DNA of 64,000 nt from Neisseria macacae ATCC 33926 (GTDB taxonomy: Bacteria; Pseudomonadota; Gammaproteobacteria; Burkholderiales; Neisseriaceae), in NCBI RefSeq assembly GCF_022749495.1, contig NZ_CP094241.1:124001-188000 (forward strand), written 5' to 3'. The notes beneath the pieces were generated by a model. It saw only the letters and a list, made by a program, of their open reading frames with translations. It was not told the origin of the DNA and ran no database searches. Below, one piece after another: positions 27,346 through 35,896 of this stretch. The position numbers and the translations under genes were made by a program. The stretch's first letter is position 1. Each line of letters starts with the position of its first letter.

Positions 27346-27696
27346 ATGAGCAAATATACATTACACTTCAAATACCAAGCCGTACTCCACTACCTGCATA
27401 TACGCAGCCAACAACGTACCGCAGACCACTACGGCATTTCCCGAACCCACCTGAGACGATGGATACGCGCCTATCAAGAAGGCGGTATCGGCGCACTCGA
27501 ACATCCCCAATCCAAAACCATGCCCCAACACCGCAAAAACCCCTTCATCGCAGATAAACCCGACCAAGAAAAAACACAGGCAGAGCTTATTGAAGAACTG
27601 TGCTATATGCGCGCAGAGGTCGCCTACCTAAAGGAGTTAAAAGCCCTCAGCCAAAAGCAGACCGCAAAGGACAAAGCCAAACCGTCCAAACACTGA
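27346..27696 (+). CDS. IS3-family transposase OrfA
   Basis: 116 residues. An N-terminal helix-turn-helix (RTADHYGISRTHLRRWIRAY, residues 23-42) binds the IS ends. A C-terminal coiled-coil/leucine-zipper region (QAELIEELCYMRAEVAYLKEL) mediates multimerisation. Alone, OrfA usually regulates transposition. It overlaps orfB by 97 bases. Confidence 0.93.
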   Translation: MSKYTLHFKYQAVLHYLHIRSQQRTADHYGISRTHLRRWIRAYQEGGIGALEHPQSKTMPQHRKNPFIADKPDQEKTQAELIEELCYMRAEVAYLKELKALSQKQTAKDKAKPSKH

Positions 27697-28496
27697 GGGC
27701 GCAACACCCGCTCAAATACCTGCTGCACATCGCAAACCTGCCCAAAAGCAGCTTTTACTACCATCACCAAGACCGACCCGATCCCGAAGCAGCCGACAAA
27801 GCCCTCCTTGTCGAAACCTACCGGCGGCATAAAGGACGCTACGGACAAAGGCGCATTGCCGCAGCATTGGGTTGGAACCGCAAAAAAGTGGCGCGGTTGA
27901 TGAAGCAGATGGAACTGAAAGCCCTCATACGGGCGAAAAAAGCCTACCGCCATCCCGCCATGGGCGAAATATCGGAACACCTCCTCAAACGCCGGTTCAA
28001 AGCCCGAAAGCCCAACGAAAAATGGCTGACCGACGTTACCGAACTCAAAGGGAAGGACGGCAAACTGTACCTCTCGCCAATCTTGGACTTGTTCAACCGC
28101 GAGATCGTCGCCTACGCCATGAGCCGCAGAGCCGACAGCGAAATGGTGAAGGAAATGCTCGAAAAAGCCGCCCCCCGTCTGACTGCTAAAGGAACGATGC
28201 TGCATTCGGACCAAGGCGTGCTGTACCGTACGTCGGGATATAGGGAATTGCTTGCGGAGTATTCCATGGTTCAAAGCATGTCGCGAAAGGCGAACTGTTG
28301 GGACAATGCGCCGATGGAAAGCTTCTTTGCGGTGTTAAAGACGGAGTGTTTCTATAACGCAGGTGAATTGACGGTAGATGAATTGATGAAGCAGATAGAT
28401 GACTATATGGATTACTACAACCGGGAGCGTTGCAGTTTGAAATTGAAAAAGCTGAGTCCTGTCGCATACAGAACCCAGCTTGCACAGAGCGCCTGA
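27600..28496 (+). CDS. IS3-family transposase OrfB (DDE domain)
   Basis: 298 residues as an open frame (nominal GTG start); in this family the active enzyme is an OrfAB fusion made by -1 frameshifting in the overlap. An HTH_21 region (RRHKGRYGQRRIAAALG) precedes the rve integrase core. The catalytic triad is the Asp in WLTDVTELK, the Asp in LHSDQGVLY and the Glu in DNAPMESFF with the following Lys in VLKTE. It catalyses copy-out-paste-in transposition through a circular intermediate. Confidence 0.95.
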   Translation: MLYARRGRLPKGVKSPQPKADRKGQSQTVQTLRAQHPLKYLLHIANLPKSSFYYHHQDRPDPEAADKALLVETYRRHKGRYGQRRIAAALGWNRKKVARLMKQMELKALIRAKKAYRHPAMGEISEHLLKRRFKARKPNEKWLTDVTELKGKDGKLYLSPILDLFNREIVAYAMSRRADSEMVKEMLEKAAPRLTAKGTMLHSDQGVLYRTSGYRELLAEYSMVQSMSRKANCWDNAPMESFFAVLKTECFYNAGELTVDELMKQIDDYMDYYNRERCSLKLKKLSPVAYRTQLAQSA

Positions 28497-28590
28497 ATAG
28501 GCTTTTATGAGTGTCCAAGATTTGGGGGCCAGTTCAGTTTTCAGACGACCTCTGTTTTTTATATTGTGCCCCACTTATTTTTAGCAGCCG

Positions 28591-29113
28591 TAGCGTGGGC
28601 TTTGCCCAACGAATGAACATAAATAATTTGATTCGGATGTTCGGGCGGAAGCTCGCGGGCGAAGCCCACGCTACGATTTGCTGCGTTCCTTCCCCCGTCC
28701 GACGGGGGAAGGTTAGGATGGGGGTGGCTTTATGGTTCTAGGTAAAATCAAATTCGTGCAAACCGTAGAGCTGCTCTCTCCCGCCAGACGGGAGAGCCAG
28801 CCGCCCGTAGCGTGGGTTCTACCCACGAATAAACAGAGATGATTGGATTCGGATGTTTGGACGGAAGATCGCGGGCGAAGCCCACGCTACGGGTTACTGC
28901 AACGGCAACTTGTTCCTTCCCCCGTCCGGCGGGGGAAGGTTAGGATGGGGGTGGCTTTATGGTTTTAGGTAAAATCAAATTCGTGCAAACTGTAGAGCCC
29001 CTTCCCGCCAGACGGGAGAGCCAGCCGCCCGTAGCGTGGGTTCTACCCACGAATGAACAGAGATGATTAGATTCGGATGTTCGGGCGGAAGGTCGTGGGC
29101 GAAGCCTACGCTA
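28591..29113. repeat. A-B-A-B-A palindrome array
   Basis: A elements at 28591-28673, 28808-28889 and 29032-29113 alternate with B elements at 28688-28797 and 28915-29020. The A+B unit repeats with a period of 217-224 bases and high identity (GGTAAAATCAAATTCGTGCA in both B copies). The A copies here share TAGCGTGGGTTCTACCCACG-like left ends. No gene lies in 28552-29255. Confidence 0.88.
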
Positions 29114-29153
29114 CGGATTGGTTTATCTCTTAAATCTGTATCCACTTGACGAA

Positions 29154-29195
29154 GGGTCGTCTGAAAACAGAAATCCTCAATTTTTCAGACGACCT
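29154..29195. terminator. DUS hairpin, 3' side of the accessory genes
   Basis: GGGTCGTCTGAAAA pairs with TTTTCAGACGACC across a loop of about 14 bases, 60 bases beyond the minus-strand gene ending at 29256. Confidence 0.7.
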
Positions 29196-29255
29196 CAATA
29201 ACAGACTTTCAATTCAATCTACGCTTGCTGGATAGCACCAATAAGAAGGTAATTT

Positions 29256-29828
29256 TTACAATTGAAATTTACGGCAACTATTTACATTATCTACGCCATA
29301 ATAATTTTCCGCATCCAATTTATTATTTCTATAAAATATAGGTATTCCTCTAAAATATTTATTTAAATCAATATCTCTATCTCCATCCCCATCACTTAAG
29401 GTATGTTTTCCTTTCCAATTAACGTAGTATTTAGAAGGCGCCATAACCAAGCACCCGCTTTTATGATTTAAAATCAAAATATTATTAGTTTCATGGTAAT
29501 GCGAAGAATTTTCTTCCAAATCCTCTACCATGCCTCCTTCTATATGCATAAATATCGAATACTTGCCATCAGGCGAAGATTCCAGATAAACCATTTCAGA
29601 TACACAATTATCTACTTTATCTTTTTGATAACAGCCATCTTGTAAGGAATATGTTTTTATTCCTTTATTTTTCATTGTATAGCGCATAAAAATATTTTTT
29701 TTATTTGGCTTTAAAAACTCTAACTGCCCATAACCCAACAAATGTTGCACTTCATGAACAGGAAAAATATTTTGTTCTGCCATAGCGAAACTACTATAAA
29801 TAAAGAATAATAAAACGATTTTCTTCAT
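29256..29828 (-). CDS. Exported hypothetical protein, 190 residues
   Basis: An N-terminal signal peptide (MKKIVLLFFIYSSFAMA, cleavage before EQN) predicts a periplasmic or secreted protein of about 173 residues. Mature Cys residues (DGCYQKDKVDNC, KSGC, NSCRKF) could form two disulfides. DGDGDRDIDLN resembles a calcium-binding EF-hand-like loop. No family is recognised. It lies 26 bases downstream of the PoNi-like immunity gene on the same strand and is equally AT-rich, so the two were probably acquired together. Whether it takes part in toxin or immunity functions cannot be told. Confidence 0.72.
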   Translation of the reverse strand: MKKIVLLFFIYSSFAMAEQNIFPVHEVQHLLGYGQLEFLKPNKKNIFMRYTMKNKGIKTYSLQDGCYQKDKVDNCVSEMVYLESSPDGKYSIFMHIEGGMVEDLEENSSHYHETNNILILNHKSGCLVMAPSKYYVNWKGKHTLSDGDGDRDIDLNKYFRGIPIFYRNNKLDAENYYGVDNVNSCRKFQL

Positions 29829-29854
29829 ATCAATCCACCCTTGCCGTATTACTC

Positions 29855-30670
29855 CTACTCGTGCTTAAGCTTCTGCTCCCGCGCCCAGTCCACCATATCT
29901 TTAGGATAGTACAGATACTGCCGCAGGGAGGTGTCGTCTAAGTCTTTCAAATAGGCGACGGCAGCGGATTCAAAGCTCCAGTAGCCGATATAGCCCCCAT
30001 ATTCGGGATCTTGGTTCAAATGTGTATCAATCAGGAGATTACCGATTTTTCGGTTGCCTTCGTACCAGCCGGAGAGGTAAGCGTTGAGATATTTCAGGGA
30101 TTCTTCCTTGCTTTCCGCCATGATTGCTTGCAGTAGGGGTTTGCGGAAGTTGTGTCCGCCTTTGGCAAATTTGGCGCTGGGATCAAATTTCGTGGGTAGT
30201 GCCATATTTATCAAAGCCCTGAATGATGGATCGTAATACATTTCGTCATCGTTATAGGGATTGAGGCTGTCTTTAATGGTTTCCAGCCAATCCATCCGTT
30301 CGAACAATAGGCAAAGTCCGATAATGTTGGGTTGCTCTTCTCCCGCCCACTCCTCCGGTCCCCAAATAAACATGATGTCTTCCTTTTGCCCGTATTGCCT
30401 GTGTATATCCAGGCATTGCTTACAGTAATAAACTATCTGCTCCATACGCTTCTTGATGTCTTCTATCGGAAATCCTGCGGTGTATTCGGTAAGTAATAAA
30501 GGATATAACTGGTCAACCACATTTGTAGGCGGTTCGGTAGGATAGTTTTTTTCACACTGAAACGTGACATTAAGCAACATAAGGTTATTTTTATAAGATT
30601 GCTCAAGAAAATCCCTATCAAACAATCCTTGACGGTCTTTATTATGGTCGTATTTGATTTGATTGGTCAT
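29855..30670 (-). CDS. PoNi-like immunity protein (DUF1910/DUF1911)
   Basis: 271 residues, all-helical and acidic. The C-terminal half has the DUF1911 signature: YIGYWSFESAAVAYLKDLDD, then YLYYPKDMVDWAREQK at the end. The N-terminal half (FDRDFLEQSYKNNLMLLN, with the DIKKRMEQIVYYCKQCLD helix) fits DUF1910. Proteins of this type neutralise PoNe DNase toxins delivered by type VI or other contact-dependent systems. No PoNe toxin gene lies in the window next to it, so it is an orphan immunity gene. AT-rich, consistent with transfer. Confidence 0.82.
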   Translation of the reverse strand: MTNQIKYDHNKDRQGLFDRDFLEQSYKNNLMLLNVTFQCEKNYPTEPPTNVVDQLYPLLLTEYTAGFPIEDIKKRMEQIVYYCKQCLDIHRQYGQKEDIMFIWGPEEWAGEEQPNIIGLCLLFERMDWLETIKDSLNPYNDDEMYYDPSFRALINMALPTKFDPSAKFAKGGHNFRKPLLQAIMAESKEESLKYLNAYLSGWYEGNRKIGNLLIDTHLNQDPEYGGYIGYWSFESAAVAYLKDLDDTSLRQYLYYPKDMVDWAREQKLKHE

Positions 30671-30890
30671 TTGGAGTCCTTTAAATAAACAAGTTATTTA
30701 ATATCGTCTGCATCTGTTTTCTGCATTTTTCCGACGTTTTTTTGGCATTTTCATAGTTTCTTTGTGCTTTTAGCCTTTTCTCCGTTATCGAACAATCAAT
30801 TCTTTACCTAGAGAATGTGGTCGGCAGGTTTGTGATGGCGGTGTATCAAAACCATATGAACAATTGAACAGGACGACTGCTATTGGCAAA
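30671..30890. other. AT-rich gap upstream of the immunity gene
   Basis: No open frame of note on either strand. On the minus strand AAATAACTTGTTTATTTAAAGGACTCC precedes the immunity ATG (shown by its ends); AAAGGACT is a good ribosome-binding site. Confidence 0.5.
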
Positions 30891-30919
30891 GAGGTCGTCT
30901 GAAAATTTCAGACGACCTT
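30891..30919. terminator. Compact DUS hairpin
   Basis: GAGGTCGTCTGAAA and TTTCAGACGACCTT abut with almost no loop. Confidence 0.65.
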
Positions 30920-31011
30920 GATAGATGTTGGATTTCCGCCCCAATCTACGCTTGCTACACTCCTACGGATGTTTTGAAAAAAGCGTTTTCCAGAATAGGC
31001 GTCTGCGCTTT

Positions 31012-31118
31012 TATAGTGGATTAAATTTAAATCAGGACAAGGCGACGAAGCCGCAGACAGTACAGATAGTACGGCAAGGCGAGGCAACGCCGTACTGGTT
31101 TAAATTTAATCCACTATA
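31012..31118. repeat. Correia repeat (CREE), short form
   Basis: 107 bases, TATAGTGGATTAAATTTAAA ends in inverted order around the CREE core without the IHF insert. The short plus-strand frame that crosses it (reading [16 protein letters not shown]) is a CREE artefact. Confidence 0.95.
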
Positions 31119-31258
31119 ATGTTTACATCGACGGTATCGGTACGTTTTTCGGAACAAAACAGCATTATGATAGGAATAGCCCGATTACTCAAAATAGTTA
31201 TCATAAATCTTCCTTCAAGCTTTTATCGCTGCGCATAATATCCCATATCATTTTTTGA
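31118..31258 (+). pseudogene. Possible remnant of a DUF2235/Tle1-like gene
   Basis: Right after the CREE an open frame of 46 codons reads NVYIDGIGTFFGTKQHYDRN and then stops. xYIDGxGT resembles the FxDGTxN motif at the start of DUF2235 phospholipase effectors (Tle1 type), often found near type VI immunity genes. There is no start codon; the CREE replaces the upstream part. The match is short and could be chance. Confidence 0.22.
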
Positions 31259-31450
31259 CGCTGTTTTCTTTGTTTCCCTCTAATGAGGAAACCAAAAATT
31301 TCGTTATAAAATGAAAACTTTGTTCAAATATTTGCTGATGATTGAAATTTTATCTTTTAGGACGGTAGAATGCGGGGTTATTGGATAGGAGACATCCTCT
31401 AAAATGTTGGAGCTACCTGAATTGTGGTTCCGAGTGTCAAAATTTGAACA
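31259..31450 (+). other. AT-rich leader before the S49 peptidase gene
   Basis: No gene or palindrome seen. A promoter is expected; none can be assigned with confidence. Confidence 0.4.
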
Positions 31451-32440
31451 ATGAAAGTACCGATCATGCAGGAACCTTATTCTCGCGAGGGGAATAATCC
31501 CTCATCTCATTCCGGCTCGTTTTGGGAGCGCGAAGTATTGCGCGAAGTATTGCTGGCTTCTTATAAAGAGCAGCGTAGCGCACGTATTTGGCGCAATATT
31601 TGGCGTGTTATCGGTGTGATTTTATTTCTCATGTTTATTGCGTCACTGTTTGGAGACGATACCGATGCAGTGCAAAGCAGTGGGGAACATACAGCAGTGA
31701 TCGATTTGAAAGGCGAAATCGGCAATGAACTTGATGATCAGGTTGAGATGCTGCGCACCGGTATGGAGGCGGTTTACAATAATCCCAATGCTAAAGCGAT
31801 TATCATCCGCGCCAATAGTCCGGGCGGATCGCCTGTGGTTTCCAATATTGCGTTTAACGAAATCCGCCGCATGAAGTCGGAGCATAAAGACATTCCTGTG
31901 TATGTGGTGGCGGAGGATATGTGTGCATCGGGCTGTTATTACATTGCGGCGGCGGCTGACAAGATTTATGCGGACCCGTCCAGCGTGGTCGGCAGTATCG
32001 GTGTGATTGGCGGGGGGTTTGATGCGACGGGGCTGATGGATAAAATCGGTATCAAACGTCGTCTGAAAATCGCGGGCAGCAATAAAGGTATGGGCGATCC
32101 GTTTTCTCCTGAAACGCCCGCACAAACTCAGATTTGGGAAAAAATGCTGACCGATATCCATAAGGAATTTATTAAATCGGTTAAACTCGGACGCGGAAAG
32201 CGTTTGAAAGATCAGCAGTATTCTGATGTTTTCAGCGGCCGTATCTATACCGGTTCGGAGGCTAAAGAAGTAGGATTGATTGATGATTTCGGCAGCGTAT
32301 ATAGTGTCGCTAGAGATGTCGTCAAAGCCCCTGAGCTGGTGAACTATACGCCTGAAGAAGATTTCGGCAAAATATTGGGTCGCCATTTGAGTGCTGAAAT
32401 GGAGACTAAAGTTAAAGAAAAACTGTCGAAAATATGGTAA
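31451..32440 (+). CDS. sppA: Signal peptide peptidase SppA-type serine protease (S49)
   Basis: 329 residues (a start at 31466, MQEPYS, is an alternative). One membrane anchor near residues 52-70 (IWRVIGVILFLMFIASLF). The S49 core has IIRANSPGGSPVVS, the nucleophile region AEDMCASGCYYIAAAADKIYA with its Ser, and SVVGSIGVIGG. The single-domain length (about half of E. coli SppA) is common for Neisseria and Gram-positive forms, which assemble as rings. It degrades cleaved signal peptides in the inner membrane. Monocistronic, followed by a hairpin terminator. Confidence 0.88.
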   Translation: MKVPIMQEPYSREGNNPSSHSGSFWEREVLREVLLASYKEQRSARIWRNIWRVIGVILFLMFIASLFGDDTDAVQSSGEHTAVIDLKGEIGNELDDQVEMLRTGMEAVYNNPNAKAIIIRANSPGGSPVVSNIAFNEIRRMKSEHKDIPVYVVAEDMCASGCYYIAAAADKIYADPSSVVGSIGVIGGGFDATGLMDKIGIKRRLKIAGSNKGMGDPFSPETPAQTQIWEKMLTDIHKEFIKSVKLGRGKRLKDQQYSDVFSGRIYTGSEAKEVGLIDDFGSVYSVARDVVKAPELVNYTPEEDFGKILGRHLSAEMETKVKEKLSKIW

Positions 32441-32568
32441 CAGGATTTGTCCATTATTCGTTTGTTGCCGCCCTAAGTCATTGTGGGGTCGTCTGAAAAC
32501 GTATCTCTTGAGGTGTTTGATGATGTTCCATATGCCATTTATAGGTTGGAAGGTAACAAACCAATGAT

Positions 32569-32606
32569 AAAAAAGCGGCTTGGAAGGTGTCCTTGCCGCT
32601 TTTTTA
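32569..32606 (+). terminator. Intrinsic terminator (not DUS-based)
   Basis: AAAAAAGCGGC and GCCGCTTTTTT pair around a 15-base loop and end in a T-run. It is one of the few terminators here not built from DUS. The rest of the gap to 32871 holds only a lone DUS near 32762 and no gene. Confidence 0.75.
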
Positions 32607-32871
32607 AGTTCGCTGATATAGGGTAAAGTTATCCGTCTTTCTATTAAAGCGACCGCAGAAGCAGTTTTTTGTATGTCAAACAGTTTTTTGTTGATAATAC
32701 GAAGGCTCAAGATCGGAACGGCTGAGGCTGAATGTTTATCATGAAATGCCAAGAAATGTTTGAGGTCGTCTGAAAAGCCATTTTGTCATTTCATCCGTGT
32801 GATAAAAGTTTGTCAGTCGGCGTTAGCGCCCCCGATTTTTGCATCCAACCCCTTCATATCTTATAAATATT

Positions 32872-33825
32872 ATGATTAATGTCCAACATCTAGATTTTTA
32901 CTACGGCAATACGCAGGCATTGTACGATGTCTCGGTTGAACTTCCGCAGGGCAGTATTACCGGATTAATCGGACCTAATGGTGCCGGCAAATCCACTTTG
33001 ATGCGTTGTATGGCAGGATTGGAAATCCCGACATCCGGCGATGTCTTGCTTGACGGTCTGCCTATTCTTGATAATCCGCGCAACAGCTTTTCCAAACTCG
33101 GCTACCTGCCTGATTTTTTTGGTTTGCCGGATGGTTTGAGCGTGATCCAGTGCTTAACGTATGCCGCCAAATCCCGCGGTATTCCTGATGCGCGACTTCC
33201 CGATTTGCTGCTGGAAACCGTTCGCCTGCTTAATTTGGAACATAAACTGTATGCCAAAGTCAGCGACCTTTCCCGCGGTCAGAAACAGCGTGTCGGTATC
33301 GGGCAAGTCATCATCCATCGTCCTAAGTTTCTGCTTTTGGATGAACCTGCCAGCGGTCTTGACCCTGAGGCACGACATGAATTGTCTTTGTTGCTGCTGA
33401 AGCTCAAAGATGAAGGCATGAGCATTTTGGTGTCGAGCCATATTCTTTCCGAGCTGGACGAATATTGTTCGCATATGCTGGTTATCAAAGGCGGACGTGT
33501 TCAGGCATTTCAATCTGTTAATGATGATGTTAACGAAGATCAGACTGTTTCGCTGCAATTTGTCGGTTTGGATGAATCCATATTCGAGCGGGTCCGCAAT
33601 ACGGAAGGCGTGAAGCAGGCAGAATGGAACAATCATGCCGTTACCGTCATATTGGATGCGGGAGAAGAAGCGCGTGCGGCCTTGTTGCGCAAGCTGTTTG
33701 AACAAAACCTGCCTTTGAGCGAAGCGTCCGTCATTAAGGCGTCGCTGCTAAACAGTTATCAAAACAGCCTCAATCTCCACAAGCAGGAGCAACAAGAGCA
33801 ACAGGAGCAAGCCGATGGACAATAA
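32872..33825 (+). CDS. ABC transporter ATP-binding protein
   Basis: 317 residues from MINVQHLDFYY (a TTG 11 codons earlier is less likely). Walker A GPNGAGKST near residue 37, Q-loop region LGYLPDFFGLPDG, signature LSRGQKQRVG, Walker B FLLLDEPASGLD and switch His in VSSHILSE are all intact. The C-terminal 90 residues and a Gln-rich tail (QEQQEQQEQ) resemble the regulatory extension of CcmA/NatA-like exporters. The stop overlaps the next gene by 11 bases. Together they form a two-component exporter of unknown substrate. Confidence 0.88.
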   Translation: MINVQHLDFYYGNTQALYDVSVELPQGSITGLIGPNGAGKSTLMRCMAGLEIPTSGDVLLDGLPILDNPRNSFSKLGYLPDFFGLPDGLSVIQCLTYAAKSRGIPDARLPDLLLETVRLLNLEHKLYAKVSDLSRGQKQRVGIGQVIIHRPKFLLLDEPASGLDPEARHELSLLLLKLKDEGMSILVSSHILSELDEYCSHMLVIKGGRVQAFQSVNDDVNEDQTVSLQFVGLDESIFERVRNTEGVKQAEWNNHAVTVILDAGEEARAALLRKLFEQNLPLSEASVIKASLLNSYQNSLNLHKQEQQEQQEQADGQ

Positions 33826-34939
33826 ATTGAATATTCCCAAAATCCGGGTTAACGCCGAATTTCAAAGGCTGATGTGGCTCAACATGAGCTGGGGCATGAT
33901 TACAGGCATCATCATACTCTACAGCCTGTTTATCTTTGCTAAAGCAAATTCTGAGGACTTGGTGGAATATATTGCCGGAGTCGGTACATTCGGCGCATTC
34001 ATTTCAAGTATTGCCCTTTATCTGCAGATTGAGCGCAGTCTGCGCCAAGATGTATCCAGCAATGCGTTTGACCAGTTGCGTATGTCTTCTTTGTCTCCGT
34101 GGCAGATGGCTTGGGCAAGGATTGTTGTCGCACCTTTGACCGGTTGGGTTATTTTCCTTATCGGCTGGATACTGCTCGGCCTAACGATGTCTCATTTCAA
34201 CCATGAAGACAACGATGTTTTCATCATGTGGTTGACTATGCCGCTCTACTCATGGGCACTCGCCTGCATGATATTGGTTAATGCTTTGCAGTTCAAACGC
34301 GGCAACGATCAATGGGAAGGGTCTCTATTGCAAATCCTATTGCTGTTTGTCGTCATGGTTATGTTCTTAACCGGTATGTTGTCCGCCGCGGAAGATCTTT
34401 CATACTTGGGTGGAGGCGTATCCAATACAGCATCCCCAATTATTGCCTCCATTATTTCTGTTGTCTTATGCAGCGTTGCCGCCCGCGCTGCTATGGCAGA
34501 ACGCCTGCACCTGCGCTCTTCCCGATTGACTTTTATCGTACTTGGACTTCTTACGCCTTTAGCTGCGATTAGCTTCGTAAGCAACTATCAACAAGCGCTG
34601 TATATTTGCGCCGTAGCTTATGGCGGCATGAGTATTTTGTCTTTGATTACGCAGAAGCAGACGACCTTTTCTTCTATTGGAGAATTTGTCCGTACGCGCA
34701 ATAGAAAACCGAAGTGGGCGATTGCTTCGTTGCCTGCTTGGATGATTCTTTTGCCTTTGGGATTGATTTGTGCCGTATTGTTGTCAGCAGACATGGTATG
34801 GGTATACATAGGACAATTCTTTCTCCTCATACTGCTGGTTTTTTCCATCAACCAAATGAAATGGCGATACAACAACATTACCATCACATTATTGATATAC
34901 CTGCTTCTTCGAGGTCTTTGGTTCGTGATTGCATCGTAA
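33815..34939 (+). CDS. ABC transporter permease
   Basis: 374 residues with about ten hydrophobic helices, e.g. MITGIIILYSLFIFA, GWVIFLIGWILLGL, LLQILLLFVVMVMFLTGML, IIASIISVVLC and MILLPLGLICAVLL. It is an ABC-2-like integral membrane partner of the preceding ATPase, with which it overlaps by 11 bases. No signature pins the substrate. It is followed by a DUS hairpin. Confidence 0.8.
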   Translation: MDNKLNIPKIRVNAEFQRLMWLNMSWGMITGIIILYSLFIFAKANSEDLVEYIAGVGTFGAFISSIALYLQIERSLRQDVSSNAFDQLRMSSLSPWQMAWARIVVAPLTGWVIFLIGWILLGLTMSHFNHEDNDVFIMWLTMPLYSWALACMILVNALQFKRGNDQWEGSLLQILLLFVVMVMFLTGMLSAAEDLSYLGGGVSNTASPIIASIISVVLCSVAARAAMAERLHLRSSRLTFIVLGLLTPLAAISFVSNYQQALYICAVAYGGMSILSLITQKQTTFSSIGEFVRTRNRKPKWAIASLPAWMILLPLGLICAVLLSADMVWVYIGQFFLLILLVFSINQMKWRYNNITITLLIYLLLRGLWFVIAS

Positions 34940-35005
34940 CAGGAGCGTATTTTCTGTTTTGCACCCTGCCTTTAGCCATAGAGAGGTTGGGAGGTAGGAT
35001 AGGAT

Positions 35006-35052
35006 AAAGGTCGTCTGAAAACCGGTTGACAAGGTTTTCAGACGACCTTTTT
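35006..35052. terminator. DUS hairpin after the ABC pair
   Basis: AAAGGTCGTCTGAAAACC pairs with GGTTTTCAGACGACCTTT, T-run follows. The 230 bases from here to frr contain no gene; the frr promoter is probably here. Confidence 0.85.
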
Positions 35053-35281
35053 GTCTATACGCAAATGAATGCGGCTGTATCGAGGCCGTCCATGCTTTTC
35101 CGTCTCAAACTCATCTATAACGGCATTTAAATATCAGTTAAGAAACAAAACCCAAAACCGCCCCTGCCTTGTCGGAATCGCCGAATGACGGTACTATGCG
35201 CAGTTAACAGCTTGATTGCCGTTCGGATGGTCATGCGTCCGGGCAAGGTTTTAAATTCAGTATCTTATTTGAAAGCAGAAA

Positions 35282-35839
35282 ATGATTAACGATATTCAAA
35301 AAACAGCGGAAAGCAAAATGCAGCGCTCGGTAGAAGTGCTGAAAGAGAATTTGGCGAAAGTGCGTACCGGCCGTGCGCATACCGGTCTGTTGGACCAAGT
35401 GGAAGTCGAATACTGGGGCAGCATGGTTCCGGTCAGCCAAGTTGCCAACGTGACGCTTCTGGACGCGCGCACCATCGGCGTGAAACCTTTTGAAAGCAAT
35501 ATGGCAGCCAAAGTCGAGAAAGCCATCCGCGATTCAAACTTGGGTCTGAACCCGGCAGCCGTCGGCGATTTGATCCGCGTACCTATGCCCATGCTGACCG
35601 AAGAGCGCCGTAAAGATTTGATTAAAGTCGTACGCAGCGAAGCGGAAGAAGGACGCGTGTCCATCCGCAACGTGCGCCGCGATGCGAACGATCACATCAA
35701 AAAACTCTTGAAAGACAAAGAAATTTCCGAAGACGAAGCACGTCGCGGCGAAGAGGCGGTTCAAAAACTGACCGACAAATACATCGCCGAAGCCGATAAA
35801 ACGCTGGCTGCCAAAGAAGAAGATTTGATGGCGATTTAA
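35282..35839 (+). CDS. frr: Ribosome recycling factor
   Basis: 185 residues, the family norm. KMQRSVEVLKENLAKVRTGRAHTGLLD opens the three-helix bundle (split here by its ends), followed by VPVSQVANVTL-type domain II sequence, and TEERRKDLIKVVRSEAEEGRVSIRNVRRD in the long helices. With EF-G it splits post-termination ribosomes. It begins the conserved cluster that continues with uppS and cdsA. Confidence 0.97.
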   Translation: MINDIQKTAESKMQRSVEVLKENLAKVRTGRAHTGLLDQVEVEYWGSMVPVSQVANVTLLDARTIGVKPFESNMAAKVEKAIRDSNLGLNPAAVGDLIRVPMPMLTEERRKDLIKVVRSEAEEGRVSIRNVRRDANDHIKKLLKDKEISEDEARRGEEAVQKLTDKYIAEADKTLAAKEEDLMAI

Positions 35840-35896
35840 ACCCTTGTCCGCGGCGTTTCAGACGACCTTTGAACCGCCGCGCTGCGAAAGGCAGAT

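Larger units (their letters stand above)
27288..28536 (+). mobile_element. IS3-family (IS150-like) insertion sequence, copy 1
   Basis: 1249 bases. Left end TGAACTGCACCCCAAAAG and right end (complement TGAACTGGCCCCCAAATC) form 26-base inverted repeats continuing through TTGGACAC, with four mismatches. GTT is duplicated on both sides (27285-27287, 28537-28539), the 3-base target duplication of IS3 elements. Two overlapping frames, orfA and orfB in the -1 frame, are intact. It is identical to the copy at 49042-50290, so the element is recently active. Confidence 0.95.
27256..28551. terminator. adhE DUS terminator split by the IS
   Basis: The left arm (AAAAAGGTCGTCTGAAAAC) ends before 27288 and the right arm (GTTTTCAGACGACCT) resumes at 28537. 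Removing the IS and one GTT restores a normal DUS hairpin with a short loop. Transcripts of adhE may now read into the element. Confidence 0.85.

Noticed and set aside
19651..29113. Palindromic repeats considered as CRISPR or prophage attachment sites
   Set aside because: No regular repeat-spacer pattern, no cas genes, no integrase or phage genes anywhere in the window.
30925..31119. 64-codon frame across the CREE near 31 kb
   Set aside because: The product is mostly translated CREE ([16 protein letters not shown]), a known artefact of Neisseria annotation. The same applies to the frame at 50265-50459.
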